Of a DNA stretch of 64,000 nucleotides, positions 42,756-51,915 are shown piece by piece. Numbering within the stretch: position 1 is the first letter of the stretch; the number at the start of each line of letters is the position of its first letter. Location of the stretch: positions 71,674 to 135,673 of the forward strand of contig CAYMPH010000011.1 of NCBI GenBank assembly GCA_964392365.1. Direction: 5' to 3'. The position numbers and the translations under genes are program-made. Below the pieces are notes generated by a model, which was not told the origin of the DNA, did not search any database, and worked only from the letters and a program-made list of their open reading frames with translations. Source of the DNA: CAYMPH01 sp964392365 (GTDB lineage: Bacteria > Spirochaetota > UBA4802 > UBA5550).

Positions 42756-43309
42756 ATGATGCTGCTCAGCTGAACGCTCTGCTTGAAAAATACAGGTTTG
42801 TAGAACCTATACCTGAAGCTGCACGCAAAATTATGCTGAAATCCCGCAAAAGGGTATTGAAAGCCTGTCTTAAAAAAGTAAATAATTATTCAATATTTTT
42901 CGGAGTAGTTTTATTTTTTTATTTTCTTGCGAGGAGTTTAAAGCTGAATATCGGTTTTTCTGCTGTTAAAATTATAGCTGTTGCTGCGAATATTGTAACA
43001 ATAGGAATTGCTTCAGGTTCAGTTTATGCTGCGGTTAAGTATACAACTCTTGTAAATAAAATATTTAATGCATATGAAAAAACATTTCAGCAGAATGTTA
43101 AGCCTGAAATGAAATCTGATGATAAAGATCAGACTGCAGATAAAAGTACAGAAAACCCTGGCGGTGTTAAAGTTGAAATTTTATTATACAATGGAAAAAT
43201 TTTCCACGGTGTAATTATATCAAGAGGATACAATTACATATTAAAAACTCCAAATGGAAATGTAGCTATTCTATCAACTCAGATTAAGAATATCAGGAAA
43301 ATTCAATAA
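42752..43309 (+). CDS. membrane protein, candidate anti-sigma factor, with C-terminal KDG-type domain
   Basis: A 185-residue protein with a cytoplasmic N-terminal part (about 1-42), two membrane helices (about 46-65 and 72-97), a charged linker, and a C-terminal beta domain (EILLYNGKIFHGVIIS then AILSTQIKNIRKIQ). The gene overlaps the sigma-factor stop (ATGA), so an anti-sigma or sensor role is likely. The N-terminus lacks the HxxxCxxC zinc motif of ZAS anti-sigma factors. The C-terminal domain matches that of the divergently encoded FecR-domain lipoprotein. Confidence 0.7.
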   Translation: MNDAAQLNALLEKYRFVEPIPEAARKIMLKSRKRVLKACLKKVNNYSIFFGVVLFFYFLARSLKLNIGFSAVKIIAVAANIVTIGIASGSVYAAVKYTTLVNKIFNAYEKTFQQNVKPEMKSDDKDQTADKSTENPGGVKVEILLYNGKIFHGVIISRGYNYILKTPNGNVAILSTQIKNIRKIQ

Positions 43310-43355
43310 TTCGCTTCCCTTTTTTTCTTCTTAAAGAGAGGGGTCACAGGGTGGG

Positions 43356-44951
43356 TTATTCTACTGAAACAATTAAAACAGACTTTTTCTGCCCGCCGAA
43401 ATAACTCTCCAGAGCAATACTGCTGTTTAATTCGCTGACTTTTTCTGTCAATACCTGTGTAAGAGACTCATCATAATCTTCATTGTAGTATAAGGTAATG
43501 CTTGCTTTGTCTGAGAGTTCTATTTTTTTCAGTGCAGATATAAAGGCTCCATCAAGTGTGGGCTCGCTGGAAAGAACAATATCACCATCAACAGCAAAAT
43601 AATCATTCTGTTTTATATTAACATTTCCATATGATGAATCTCTTGAGCTTTTATAAATTTTCAGGCAGGATGCAAATTTCAGTGAATCAGCCATGCTCTG
43701 GATATTATGCTCAGTGGAGTCCATGTCGCTGAAGCTGTACATTGCCGCAAGTCCCTGCACAATGTTTTTAGTCGGAAGAATATAAATATTTTTATCTGAC
43801 TGGTCTTTTACCAGAGTGGCAACAGGTATGATATTTTTATCGTTAGGCAATATGATAATGTTGTTGCATTCAATTTTTTTTATTTCATCTAAAAGTTCAG
43901 AAAGTGATGGAAGGTTTTCTGAATAATTAATAAAATGCTGAGCGCCGAAATCCCTGTAAATTCTTTCAAAACCCGGTCCCGGTATTATTGCAAGAACTGC
44001 AAGTTCCTCATGTTCCTGAATTGCGCTGAAGGTCTGGTTAACCTGTTCCTGCATATCCTCAACTTTTGAATTTACTATCTCTCCGAATTTGCCAGCCTCG
44101 GATTTAATCAGGTCAGGTTCATTCGTATGTATATGCAGCTTAATAATCCCATCCTCGCAAAGAAGCGCAACACTGTCCCCGTGTGATTCAAGCAGTGCTT
44201 TAAAATTGCTTATTTCAGGTTCTGTTTTATATTCTACAAGTAGTTCAGTGCAGTAACGGAATGTAAGCTGAGTAAGAACTTCATCACTGATTGTAAGATC
44301 CGGTTCGAATCTGTAATCCGACTCATCTTCCATTATTATTTTTTCACCTGTGAGGCTTCTTACCATTCCTTCAAGAATGAAAATAAATCCAAGAGCACCA
44401 GAGTCAATAACTCCGGCTTTTGCAAGAATTGGAAGAAGTTTTGGAGTGTTATTTAAACTTTCTCTGGATGCAGCAAGAGCATCTTTCAGGAATTCAACAA
44501 TATCTTCAGTTTTATTGTTATTCATTGATTCTGCGCATGCAGCAAGAATTGTAATCATGGTGCCTTCTTTCGGAGTTGAAAGAGAAGTTTTTGACAGATA
44601 TGAACCGTTTCCGAAAGCCTGGGCTAATATTTCAGGATTCAGTGTATCATACTTTTTAATAACTTCAGTAAATCCGTGAAAGAATCTCGCAAGAATAAAT
44701 CCGGAATTTCCTCTGCTGTTGTTGGTAACGCTTTTATTTAAAATCTCAGCGAAATCTTTCATTGAACTGCCGGAGTGCTCATCTAAAGAATCTATTCCGG
44801 ATTTTAATGTGAACATCATGTTCACTCCGGTATCTCCATCAGGAATAGGGAATACATTAAGGTTATCAAGTATATGATAATTTCTCTGAAGATATTCAAA
44901 TCCATATTTAAATATCTTCTGCAGTTCTTTACTTTCTATTGTTTTAATCAT
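43356..44951 (-). CDS. DhaL/DegV-type fatty acid kinase FakA-like protein
   Basis: A 531-residue protein with an N-terminal DhaL (DAK2) domain: NVFPIPDGDTGVNMMFTL (metal-ATP site) and NNSRGNSGFIL. A middle domain and a C-terminal DegV-like domain follow. This is the architecture of FakA/YloV, which phosphorylates FakB-bound fatty acids for membrane lipid synthesis and feeds PlsY through acyl-phosphate. No fakB gene (a full DegV protein) is adjacent. It ends an operon begun by the epimerase gene. Confidence 0.88.
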   Translation of the reverse strand: MIKTIESKELQKIFKYGFEYLQRNYHILDNLNVFPIPDGDTGVNMMFTLKSGIDSLDEHSGSSMKDFAEILNKSVTNNSRGNSGFILARFFHGFTEVIKKYDTLNPEILAQAFGNGSYLSKTSLSTPKEGTMITILAACAESMNNNKTEDIVEFLKDALAASRESLNNTPKLLPILAKAGVIDSGALGFIFILEGMVRSLTGEKIIMEDESDYRFEPDLTISDEVLTQLTFRYCTELLVEYKTEPEISNFKALLESHGDSVALLCEDGIIKLHIHTNEPDLIKSEAGKFGEIVNSKVEDMQEQVNQTFSAIQEHEELAVLAIIPGPGFERIYRDFGAQHFINYSENLPSLSELLDEIKKIECNNIIILPNDKNIIPVATLVKDQSDKNIYILPTKNIVQGLAAMYSFSDMDSTEHNIQSMADSLKFASCLKIYKSSRDSSYGNVNIKQNDYFAVDGDIVLSSEPTLDGAFISALKKIELSDKASITLYYNEDYDESLTQVLTEKVSELNSSIALESYFGGQKKSVLIVSVE

Positions 44952-44972
44952 TATTAAAATTCCGGGTTTTTA

Positions 44973-45431
44973 TTAATTTCTAAATTTTATGAACATTACC
45001 AATCCAAAAAACACACACCATGCATTGATAAATCCATTTGAAATTGCTTCGGCCATTGATATAAAATAAACTTTATTTTGAAGATTAAAACTGAAATCGA
45101 GCAGGCCGAGAAAAATCAGCGCACCTGCACAAACAAGAGCAACGGTTTTTCCTATAGGAAGTTTTTTCAAAAGCAGAATACTCGAAAAAATTAAGCCAAA
45201 AGCAAGAATTATATCCGCTGGAGGAAAAGCATGTTCATATTGAAAATAGCAATCAGGAACAACGTTTTTATCAATCATTCCAACTGTGAAAAATAAAATC
45301 CAGAATGCAATAAGGCCTATTCCAGTTAGAATCTGTCCGATTGCAATTATATTATTTGATTCAATATTTACCGGACCGGGAATATTTTTTCTGCTGCTTT
45401 TTGTTTTGATTATATTAGATTTTTTTGCCAT
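44973..45431 (-). CDS. small four-helix membrane protein
   Basis: A 152-residue protein with about four membrane helices and a basic cytoplasmic N-terminus (KKSNIIKTKSSRKNIPG). A conserved-looking loop FQYEHAFPPAD lies between helices 1 and 2. I recognise no named family. Strong GGAGG lies before the ATG. It lies between the epimerase and FakA-like genes. Confidence 0.72.
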   Translation of the reverse strand: MAKKSNIIKTKSSRKNIPGPVNIESNNIIAIGQILTGIGLIAFWILFFTVGMIDKNVVPDCYFQYEHAFPPADIILAFGLIFSSILLLKKLPIGKTVALVCAGALIFLGLLDFSFNLQNKVYFISMAEAISNGFINAWCVFFGLVMFIKFRN

Positions 45432-45449
45432 TAAATTCCTCCAGAAAAT

Positions 45450-46454
45450 TTATTTTACTTTGAGTTTTTTTATGTCCATAGTATCAAGCCATTCCATGGC
45501 TCTTTTAAGGCCTTCTTTGTATGATATTTTCGGTTTCCATCCAAGTTCTTTTTCAGCCTTTTCTATTGAAAACTTCAAACGTGATCCCAGATTTTTAACT
45601 GCATATGTTGTAAGTAGCGGCCTTGTAGTTTTACCTGTGATCCTCCATATTGTTTCCATTACAAATCCAGCTGCATAAGCTGCAAAATACGGAATGTGTG
45701 TATCGATTGGCGGAACTTTAAGTGTCGATGCAATTACCCTGCACAGTTCCTGTAATGTTGTTGATTCTCCGTCGTGGACAAGATAACCGTGACCTACAGC
45801 GCGTTTATCTTCTGATATCAGCATCAATATATCTATCAGATTATCTATGTATGTAGGCCAGACAGTAACATTTTTTCTCCAGAAAATTAAATCCTTAGTG
45901 TAAACCGCATCAGCAAATGGAGGTATGAATGATGTATCGCCCTCGCCGTAAACCCAGCATGGGTAAACCATTGTCACAGGAAGATTTTCAAATTCATAAT
46001 AGTTGCGGCAGATTTTTGTAGCCTCAAGTTTTGTGTCAGGATACGGTTCATTATATTTAGTCAGCGGAAATGATTCATCAATCACCGGTCCTTCAATTCT
46101 GCCGAATACGTCATTTGTGCTTATCATTACAAACCGTTTAACTTTTACTTCAGTTGCTGCCCTGCAGGCGTTTTCCGTACCTTTGATATTTACCTCATAG
46201 GCTTTTTTTGTTGCCCAGTCAGTTACAGTGCCTGCAAGATGAAAAAATATTTCAATGCCCTTAGAAGCTTTTAAAACAGAATTGTAATCCATTATATCGC
46301 CTATAAAAACTTCCACTCCCTTCTTCTTTAAATCAGGAATGGCCGGATTGCCTTCTCTTACAAGAACGCGCACTTTATTTTTTTTCTTCAGATTTGCTTT
46401 AACGAGATGCTTTCCAATAAAACCGGTTGCGCCTGTAATTAATACTTTTTTCAT
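45450..46454 (-). CDS. NAD-dependent epimerase/dehydratase (extended SDR)
   Basis: A 334-residue extended short-chain dehydrogenase with GATGFIGKHL (NAD binding), HLAGTVTDW, ISTNDVFG, and YPDTKLEATK supplying the catalytic Tyr-x-x-x-Lys. It resembles 3-beta-hydroxysteroid dehydrogenase-like and sugar-nucleotide epimerases, including HpnA-like proteins of lipid pathways. The substrate is not clear. GGAG lies before the ATG. It is first in a three-gene group with the membrane protein and FakA-like gene. Confidence 0.85.
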   Translation of the reverse strand: MKKVLITGATGFIGKHLVKANLKKKNKVRVLVREGNPAIPDLKKKGVEVFIGDIMDYNSVLKASKGIEIFFHLAGTVTDWATKKAYEVNIKGTENACRAATEVKVKRFVMISTNDVFGRIEGPVIDESFPLTKYNEPYPDTKLEATKICRNYYEFENLPVTMVYPCWVYGEGDTSFIPPFADAVYTKDLIFWRKNVTVWPTYIDNLIDILMLISEDKRAVGHGYLVHDGESTTLQELCRVIASTLKVPPIDTHIPYFAAYAAGFVMETIWRITGKTTRPLLTTYAVKNLGSRLKFSIEKAEKELGWKPKISYKEGLKRAMEWLDTMDIKKLKVK

Positions 46455-46739
46455 ATTTTCTCCGTATGAATAAATTGAGGAAATGAATAATTTAATTCAC
46501 AATAAACAGAATTGTCAAGTGCTGCTATTCTTTTTTAGAGGTGATTTTTTTCAAGCTAAAAATTTTAGAAGTAAATTTAAATTTACCGGATAAAAATTTA
46601 AAATTAAAAAATTAAAAAAATATAAATTATTTTTAATAATCCGTTACTGATCGTATTAATATATATACCCATGTGGTCGTTTTTATAAAAGAAAACTTGA
46701 CAAAAAAAACAATAAGATGTTTATTAAATGAGGTTGAAA

Positions 46740-47081
46740 ATGACAATGCCCAGGAAAACATTAAAATCCCAGACAATTACTGTTGAAGATTATTATTCTG
46801 AACGGTTTCTCCATGTTGAAACCGAGCTGAGACACCAGCGGGAACTCATGAAAATGGGTTTTGATGAAATGAACAGACGATTTGAAACAGTTGATAAAAG
46901 ATTTGTATCATTGTTAGATGAAATGAACAGACGATTTGACGCAGTTGATAAAAGATTTGAAGCATCAGATAAGCGCTTTGATTCTCTTACAATCAGAATG
47001 GACCGTTTTATGATCTGGTCGTTCGGGATAACATTAAGCTGTTCCGGAATAATAATTGCTGCAATTAAATACTGGCGTTAA
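46740..47081 (+). CDS. coiled-coil tail-anchored protein resembling Borrelia Bdr
   Basis: A 113-residue protein. A charged N-terminus (TVEDYYSERFLHVETELRHQ) leads to heptad-type repeats (FDEMNRRFETVDKRF, LDEMNRRFDAVDKRF, EASDKRFDSL), then a C-terminal membrane helix (WSFGITLSCSGIIIAAI) with a basic end. This order of short repeats plus a C-terminal anchor is that of the spirochaete Bdr family, though similarity is limited. Start ATG 46740 has GAGG 6 nt upstream; ATG at 46728 is in frame. A TTGACA lies about 40 bp upstream (46697-46702). It converges on the GDPD gene. Confidence 0.75.
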   Translation: MTMPRKTLKSQTITVEDYYSERFLHVETELRHQRELMKMGFDEMNRRFETVDKRFVSLLDEMNRRFDAVDKRFEASDKRFDSLTIRMDRFMIWSFGITLSCSGIIIAAIKYWR

Positions 47082-47084
47082 ATT

Positions 47085-47849
47085 TTACCCGGCCTGTTTT
47101 TTTTTAAGTTCTGATAATATTTTTTTTATCATTGGCGGATCATCTGTAATAATATGTCTTGAATACTTTAATGCAAATTGAAGTTCTTTCTGCGAGTTTA
47201 CTGTCCAGAATAGTATTTTTTTTGAAAATTTCCTTATCTGTTTTATGAAAAGTCCATAAAAAAATGAGCCTGGAAATTTAACCGGAGTGACTGGAAGATT
47301 AATGAAATCCGGATGAAGATTTTTTATACTTTTAATTGTTTTTATAATTCCACGCTTAAATAATTTATCTCCCAGAAGAAGTCCGAAAGTTATATTATTA
47401 TCTCTGAAGAAATAAAGCAGATCCGCTTCGAATGAGGAAAATATAATTTTCTCCAGTTTGAAATTGTTTTTTGCAATAGTATATATTTTTTCTGAATCTT
47501 CCGGAGTCAGGGTTTCCTCTTTTAATTCAAGATTTATAAATTTATCCTGTGGAATTAGATTTAAAAGTTCTTTAAGAGTAATGATCTTTTCTGGTTGAGA
47601 TGAAATTCTCATATTGAAATTGAATTTTTTTAAATCAGCGAGATTTATATTGGAAACATCTCCTGATCCGCTGCAGGTTCTATCTATTGTATCGTCATGA
47701 ATTATTACGTATTCATTGTCTTTCGTTTTCTGGATGTCGCATTCGATTCCATCCGCTCCATGTTCGAATGCTTTCAGGAATGATATTGCGGTGTTTTCCG
47801 GAAATCTTGCTCTGAATCCTCTATGTCCGATTACAGTCAGATTTTTCAT
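47085..47849 (-). CDS. glycerophosphodiester phosphodiesterase
   Basis: A 254-residue GDPD-fold enzyme: IGHRGFRARFPENT (catalytic His9), GADGIECDIQKTKD (metal-binding Glu and Asp), VIIHDDTIDRT, and the later FINLELKEE and FWTVNS strands. It hydrolyses glycerophosphodiesters to glycerol-3-phosphate and an alcohol. No signal peptide, so it is cytoplasmic. It is last in the rpiB operon. Confidence 0.92.
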   Translation of the reverse strand: MKNLTVIGHRGFRARFPENTAISFLKAFEHGADGIECDIQKTKDNEYVIIHDDTIDRTCSGSGDVSNINLADLKKFNFNMRISSQPEKIITLKELLNLIPQDKFINLELKEETLTPEDSEKIYTIAKNNFKLEKIIFSSFEADLLYFFRDNNITFGLLLGDKLFKRGIIKTIKSIKNLHPDFINLPVTPVKFPGSFFYGLFIKQIRKFSKKILFWTVNSQKELQFALKYSRHIITDDPPMIKKILSELKKKQAG

Positions 47850-47867
47850 TATTCTATACGGATTCCT

Positions 47868-48392
47868 CTATGGAGAAGGTTTTAATTTTAAAACAGGTTC
47901 AAAATATCCATCTGAATTGATTCCATCTATTATAATATTTGACGGACGAAGTACAAGCATTTTATTCGTTCCTGGTTTTTTATTTATGCCTGCTTTAAAT
48001 AAAAAATATGAAGATTTAGCTTTTACAAAATTTGAATAAATGTTTATATTTTCAGATCTATCTTCATTTTTCATTTCATATATATTTATTTTAAGATTAC
48101 CGTTTTCAATTGTATAGACTCCGTTGAAAAGGAGTGATGAGCCTCCGAGATAAATTACAACCAGCGCTTTATAGTTTTTATTGAATCTGAATTCGTACCC
48201 GTAATTTCCTGTGAAACGCAAAGCCCATTTTCCCGGAAGATCTTTAAAATCAATCGGCTCAAGATTCTGCGGTACAGCTTCCTCTATCGGTTTCTGATCT
48301 ATCAGCGCCTGTTCTGATTCATCTTTTTCTTTTGAGCATCCGGCAATCAGGATCAATAAAGAAATAAAAATTAGTGGTAAAATTTTTTTCAT
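47868..48392 (-). CDS. small lipoprotein
   Basis: A 174-residue lipoprotein with lipobox LIAGC (Cys19). The mature part is beta-rich and begins with LPGKWALRFTG, a lipocalin-like first strand, followed by FRFNKNYKALVV and FNGVYTIENGNLKI. This pattern is common among small lipoproteins of unknown role that follow lipocalin-like folds; I cannot name the family. It is 3 bp after the CCA-adding enzyme gene. Confidence 0.7.
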   Translation of the reverse strand: MKKILPLIFISLLILIAGCSKEKDESEQALIDQKPIEEAVPQNLEPIDFKDLPGKWALRFTGNYGYEFRFNKNYKALVVIYLGGSSLLFNGVYTIENGNLKINIYEMKNEDRSENINIYSNFVKAKSSYFLFKAGINKKPGTNKMLVLRPSNIIIDGINSDGYFEPVLKLKPSP

Positions 48393-48395
48393 AAA

Positions 48396-49793
48396 TTAAT
48401 CTATTTTCTTTTCCTTGCTGATATTATCGATTATTACACGTGACATTTCAAGCAATATTTCCTGATTATTTTTATCAGGCTCATCGAGAATTATTTCAAG
48501 AAGATCGTTAAGTATTCTTCCGATTACCGGTCCGGGTTTCAGATTAAATTGTTCCATCAGAATATTCCCATTTATATCAAGATCCCTGACTGTAATGGCA
48601 TTTTCCTCAGTTATAATTTTCTTTATTCTTTCCTGCAGCTTTAAAATCGGAGCAGGAAGTCCTTCGCGCGATCCGTTGCCCTGCCTGTCCGCCATTCTTA
48701 ACTTGAACAGCTCATCAATGTTTTCAACTCCGACTTTGCGCATAAAGCGGCGTACAGCACCGTCAGTCCATTCATCCTTGTAATGAAACATGTGATTTAT
48801 TGACAGATTGCATGCTCTTTCAATATCTTCATTCGAAAATTTCAGGCGTTTCATTATTTTCTTCAGCATTCTTGTGCCGACAATTTCGTGGTTGTAAAAA
48901 GTGAAATCACCGTCAGCGCCGGTTCCTCTGGAAGGAACTTTGCCTATATCATGAAGAAGCGCTGTGAATCTTATAAGCGGAATTTCAATTGGAGCAGCAT
49001 CGCATGTGTAAAGACTGTGCCAGTAAACATCGTGTGAGTGATATTTATTCTGATCAACTCCGTGAGCTATATCAAGCTCTGGCAGAATAAGATTCAGTAA
49101 ACCGCATTTTCGCATGCATTCAATTCCAACAGATGGAACTGGTGTCTGGAGAATTTTTAACAGCTCATCGCGTATTCTTTCAGCAGATACTTTTTTTACA
49201 ATTTCATTTGTTTTTGATATTGCTCTGAATGTATCTTCTTCAATGATGAAACCCAACGAGGAAAGTTTGCTTGAAAATCTGCAGGCGCGTAATGTACGGA
49301 GTCCGTCTTCGCTGAATCTTTCAACCGGATCGCCGATAGTCCGGATAATTTTATTTTCAAGATCACTTAGCCCTCCGACGAGATCTATGATCTTATCATT
49401 TTTTAAATCATATGCAAGGCCGTTAATTGTAAAATCGCGGCGCTTAACATCTTCATCCAGAGAATCTGAAAAATAAACTTTGTCCGGATGGCGGCCGTCG
49501 GAATAATCTCCATCAGACCTGAAGGTGGTAACTTCATATTCACCCGAGCTTGTAAGAATTGTCACTGTACCGTGTTTTATTCCTGTTGGTGCAACTCTCG
49601 GGAAGAGTTTCATTATCTGTTCAGGGCGTGCATTTGTTGCAAAATCATAATCAAAAGAATCTATACCGAGGAGGAGGTCACGCACAGAGCCGCCTACCAT
49701 ATAGCATTCAAATCCTTTTTTATCAAGAGTAGAAGAAATATTATCCAGGTCAGTTTTTATTTGACCTGGAATTTTTAATTTGAATTTACTCAT
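48396..49793 (-). CDS. CCA-adding tRNA nucleotidyltransferase / poly(A) polymerase family, HD type
   Basis: A 465-residue class II nucleotidyltransferase. YMVGGSVRDLLLG is the nucleotide motif, SFDYDFATNA provides the metal-binding acids, RRDFTINGLAYD and RFSEDGLRTLRACRF are core motifs, and an HD domain follows (FTALLHDIGKVPS, HEIVGTRM). With the HD domain and absence of other copies, CCA addition is the most likely activity, with possible phosphatase activity. It lies between the LamG/FN3 protein gene and a lipoprotein gene. Confidence 0.9.
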   Translation of the reverse strand: MSKFKLKIPGQIKTDLDNISSTLDKKGFECYMVGGSVRDLLLGIDSFDYDFATNARPEQIMKLFPRVAPTGIKHGTVTILTSSGEYEVTTFRSDGDYSDGRHPDKVYFSDSLDEDVKRRDFTINGLAYDLKNDKIIDLVGGLSDLENKIIRTIGDPVERFSEDGLRTLRACRFSSKLSSLGFIIEEDTFRAISKTNEIVKKVSAERIRDELLKILQTPVPSVGIECMRKCGLLNLILPELDIAHGVDQNKYHSHDVYWHSLYTCDAAPIEIPLIRFTALLHDIGKVPSRGTGADGDFTFYNHEIVGTRMLKKIMKRLKFSNEDIERACNLSINHMFHYKDEWTDGAVRRFMRKVGVENIDELFKLRMADRQGNGSREGLPAPILKLQERIKKIITEENAITVRDLDINGNILMEQFNLKPGPVIGRILNDLLEIILDEPDKNNQEILLEMSRVIIDNISKEKKID

Positions 49794-49795
49794 TA

Positions 49796-51481
49796 TTAAT
49801 CTATTTCCGATCCGGCAAATGGTCTGGCAGAAACCTGTTTTGAAAGTGCAGATTCATGATTGTGAGGAGTTCCAGGTTTATATGAGTCATAAGCACTTAC
49901 AGCAAAAAAGTATAGAACTGTATTTTTAAGTTCAGGATATGTGAAAAGACCTTTGCTGTCAAGTTTTCTATTCTCATCAATAAGTGCATTGTTTATTTTT
50001 ATTTCGATATAATTGCTACTGGAAAGTTCATTGGAGATCGGTTTGCCTCCTGTATGTGTGATTATGCCGTCATATCTTCCGGGTTTGGTTCCGTAATAAA
50101 TTCTGTATCCTTTAATATCCGGATCAACATTTTTTTTCCATTTAATTGATATTTCTTCGCTGGTTGCTTTTGTAATCTCCACAAAATCCGGAATTCTCGG
50201 AGCAGTGTCGAGCTGATAACTCAGGCCAATATCATAAACTGCCGGAGATTTTTTGCCGTCCGGAGATGGAACAAGATGCAATCTCCACTGGTAATATTTT
50301 CCCCGGAGAAGTTCTCCATTAGCCTCTTTAAGAAATATGCCTCTCTGATTATTTTTTATTCTGTACCACTTGAGATCTGTATCAGTCCAGTAAAAAAGAT
50401 TGTCGCTGATACGGAATTCCATCCATACGAATGCGTTCTCAGGAACAATCTCCTCCCATTTGAATAATTTTACAAGAGTTCCTGTGCCGGGAAATATATA
50501 TACAGGGCTCGTTACAACACCTTCAATATTTAAAGGAATCTTTCCTGCATTATCAACAGGCCTGTATTTTTTATTTGCAATTGCAGTTCTTTTCTTCAGC
50601 TCTTCAAACGACAGATATGATATCCGGAATTCATCTATGAATCCTGAGAAATTTTTTGCTATATAAACAGGCGGAAGATCGGTGCAGCTGATTTTACCAT
50701 CGCCTGAAGCTTGTCCGAAATAAGGTACAAATATTCCGTTGTCCGGAGAACCTGAGTCTGTTACATAAATAGATTCGTCTTCTTCGCCATCAATGAATTT
50801 GGCAAGCTTTCCTGTCATTCTGTCGAAACTAAGACTGAAATGATGCCATTTATCCTTAACAATTGTTTTTCCCCTGTTTAAAAATACATCATGCCTTTTA
50901 CCGTCAGGTCTTTCAAAAATTCCGTAAAAAGCAGCTGTGACTCTTCCTCTGTTCAGTGTAATTTCAATTCCTTTTTTCTCTCCGGATATGTATCCTATTC
51001 TTGAAAATAAAATGCTGCTGTCGCGCAGCACATCTGCCCTGATTCTCATTTCAATCGCAAATGAACCAAGATCATCACATGAGCCGAGCCAGAGATTTTT
51101 TGAATTTTCAATTTCAATTCCGTCGCCTGCTCTGAAAAAATGAGCAGAACCGGTACCAATTGAACCTTTTCCTTTTGTAAATGCATAGGATGATGATTTG
51201 ATTAAATATTTTTTTGTGTCATCCCTGTAAAGCTTGTCCGGAGGATAGTTAAAAGACAAAACCATGTCTGAATAATATGGAATGGAACTCTTCTGATACG
51301 TGAGATCAGCTATAGAGTACGCATCCTTTGAAGAAGGAAGCTTTATTATTTTTATATTATGCTGGTGTTTCGACGGTGCTATATCGAAAGGAATATCACT
51401 GGAAGTTTCTGTAACAGGAAACATCACAAATAATGAAAGTATTATTATAGAAAATGTTTTTATGTAAAATTTTACTGACAC
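49796..51481 (-). CDS. secreted LamG-like and fibronectin type III protein
   Basis: A 561-residue exported protein with a signal peptide (about 1-26). Residues about 90-290 form a LamG/concanavalin-like jelly roll (FAIEMRIRADVLRDSS, KDKWHHFSLSFDRMTG, FSGFIDEFRIS). A middle beta domain follows, and a C-terminal FN3 module (about 440-555) with ISIKWKKNVDPDIKGYRIY. LamG-FN3 proteins often bind carbohydrate or matrix. The start is GTG at 51481, overlapping the rpiB stop by 10 bp. It is likely a surface-exposed or periplasmic adhesin-like protein. Confidence 0.8.
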   Translation of the reverse strand: MSVKFYIKTFSIIILSLFVMFPVTETSSDIPFDIAPSKHQHNIKIIKLPSSKDAYSIADLTYQKSSIPYYSDMVLSFNYPPDKLYRDDTKKYLIKSSSYAFTKGKGSIGTGSAHFFRAGDGIEIENSKNLWLGSCDDLGSFAIEMRIRADVLRDSSILFSRIGYISGEKKGIEITLNRGRVTAAFYGIFERPDGKRHDVFLNRGKTIVKDKWHHFSLSFDRMTGKLAKFIDGEEDESIYVTDSGSPDNGIFVPYFGQASGDGKISCTDLPPVYIAKNFSGFIDEFRISYLSFEELKKRTAIANKKYRPVDNAGKIPLNIEGVVTSPVYIFPGTGTLVKLFKWEEIVPENAFVWMEFRISDNLFYWTDTDLKWYRIKNNQRGIFLKEANGELLRGKYYQWRLHLVPSPDGKKSPAVYDIGLSYQLDTAPRIPDFVEITKATSEEISIKWKKNVDPDIKGYRIYYGTKPGRYDGIITHTGGKPISNELSSSNYIEIKINNALIDENRKLDSKGLFTYPELKNTVLYFFAVSAYDSYKPGTPHNHESALSKQVSARPFAGSEID

Positions 51482-51915
51482 TCTTTATTCTCTATCCCGG
51501 TAATTTTATCTATGCGGTTCTGATGCCTGCCGCCTTCAAACGGAGCCTTGATCCATTTCTCAACTATATCAAGAGCAACGTCCTGTCCAATAACCCTTGC
51601 GCCAAGTGCCAGAACATTTGCATTGTTGTGCCTTTTTGACATTTCTGCCATGTAGCTGTTGAAGCAAAGCGCAGCCCTGATTCCTTTTACTTTATTTGCG
51701 GCAATTGATATGCCTACACCGCTGCCGCAAATAACTATGCCTGCATCTGCAAGACCATCGCGCACCTTGTAGCAGGCTTTTGCTGCATAGTCAGGATAAT
51801 CGCAGGAATCTTCAGAATGAGTGCCTACATCATCAAAATCAATATCTTTGAATTTTTCAATTATTAATTTTTTTAAATGCACTCCTGCATGATCAGAGCC
51901 GATTGCTATTTTCAT
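51472..51915 (-). CDS. rpiB: ribose-5-phosphate isomerase B
   Basis: A 147-residue RpiB/LacAB protein: KIAIGSDHAGVHLKK, then SCDYPDYAAKAC, GIVICGSGVGISIAANK with the active-site Cys, and RHNNANVLALGARV. It interconverts ribose-5- and ribulose-5-phosphate. It begins a five-gene minus-strand operon (rpiB, LamG/FN3, CCA, lipoprotein, GDPD). Confidence 0.95.
   Translation of the reverse strand: MKIAIGSDHAGVHLKKLIIEKFKDIDFDDVGTHSEDSCDYPDYAAKACYKVRDGLADAGIVICGSGVGISIAANKVKGIRAALCFNSYMAEMSKRHNNANVLALGARVIGQDVALDIVEKWIKAPFEGGRHQNRIDKITGIENKECQ

Noticed and set aside
44299..44313. GGTTCGAATC string resembling a tRNA T-loop
   Set aside because: It lies inside the FakA-like coding region and no acceptor or anticodon arms can be formed around it.
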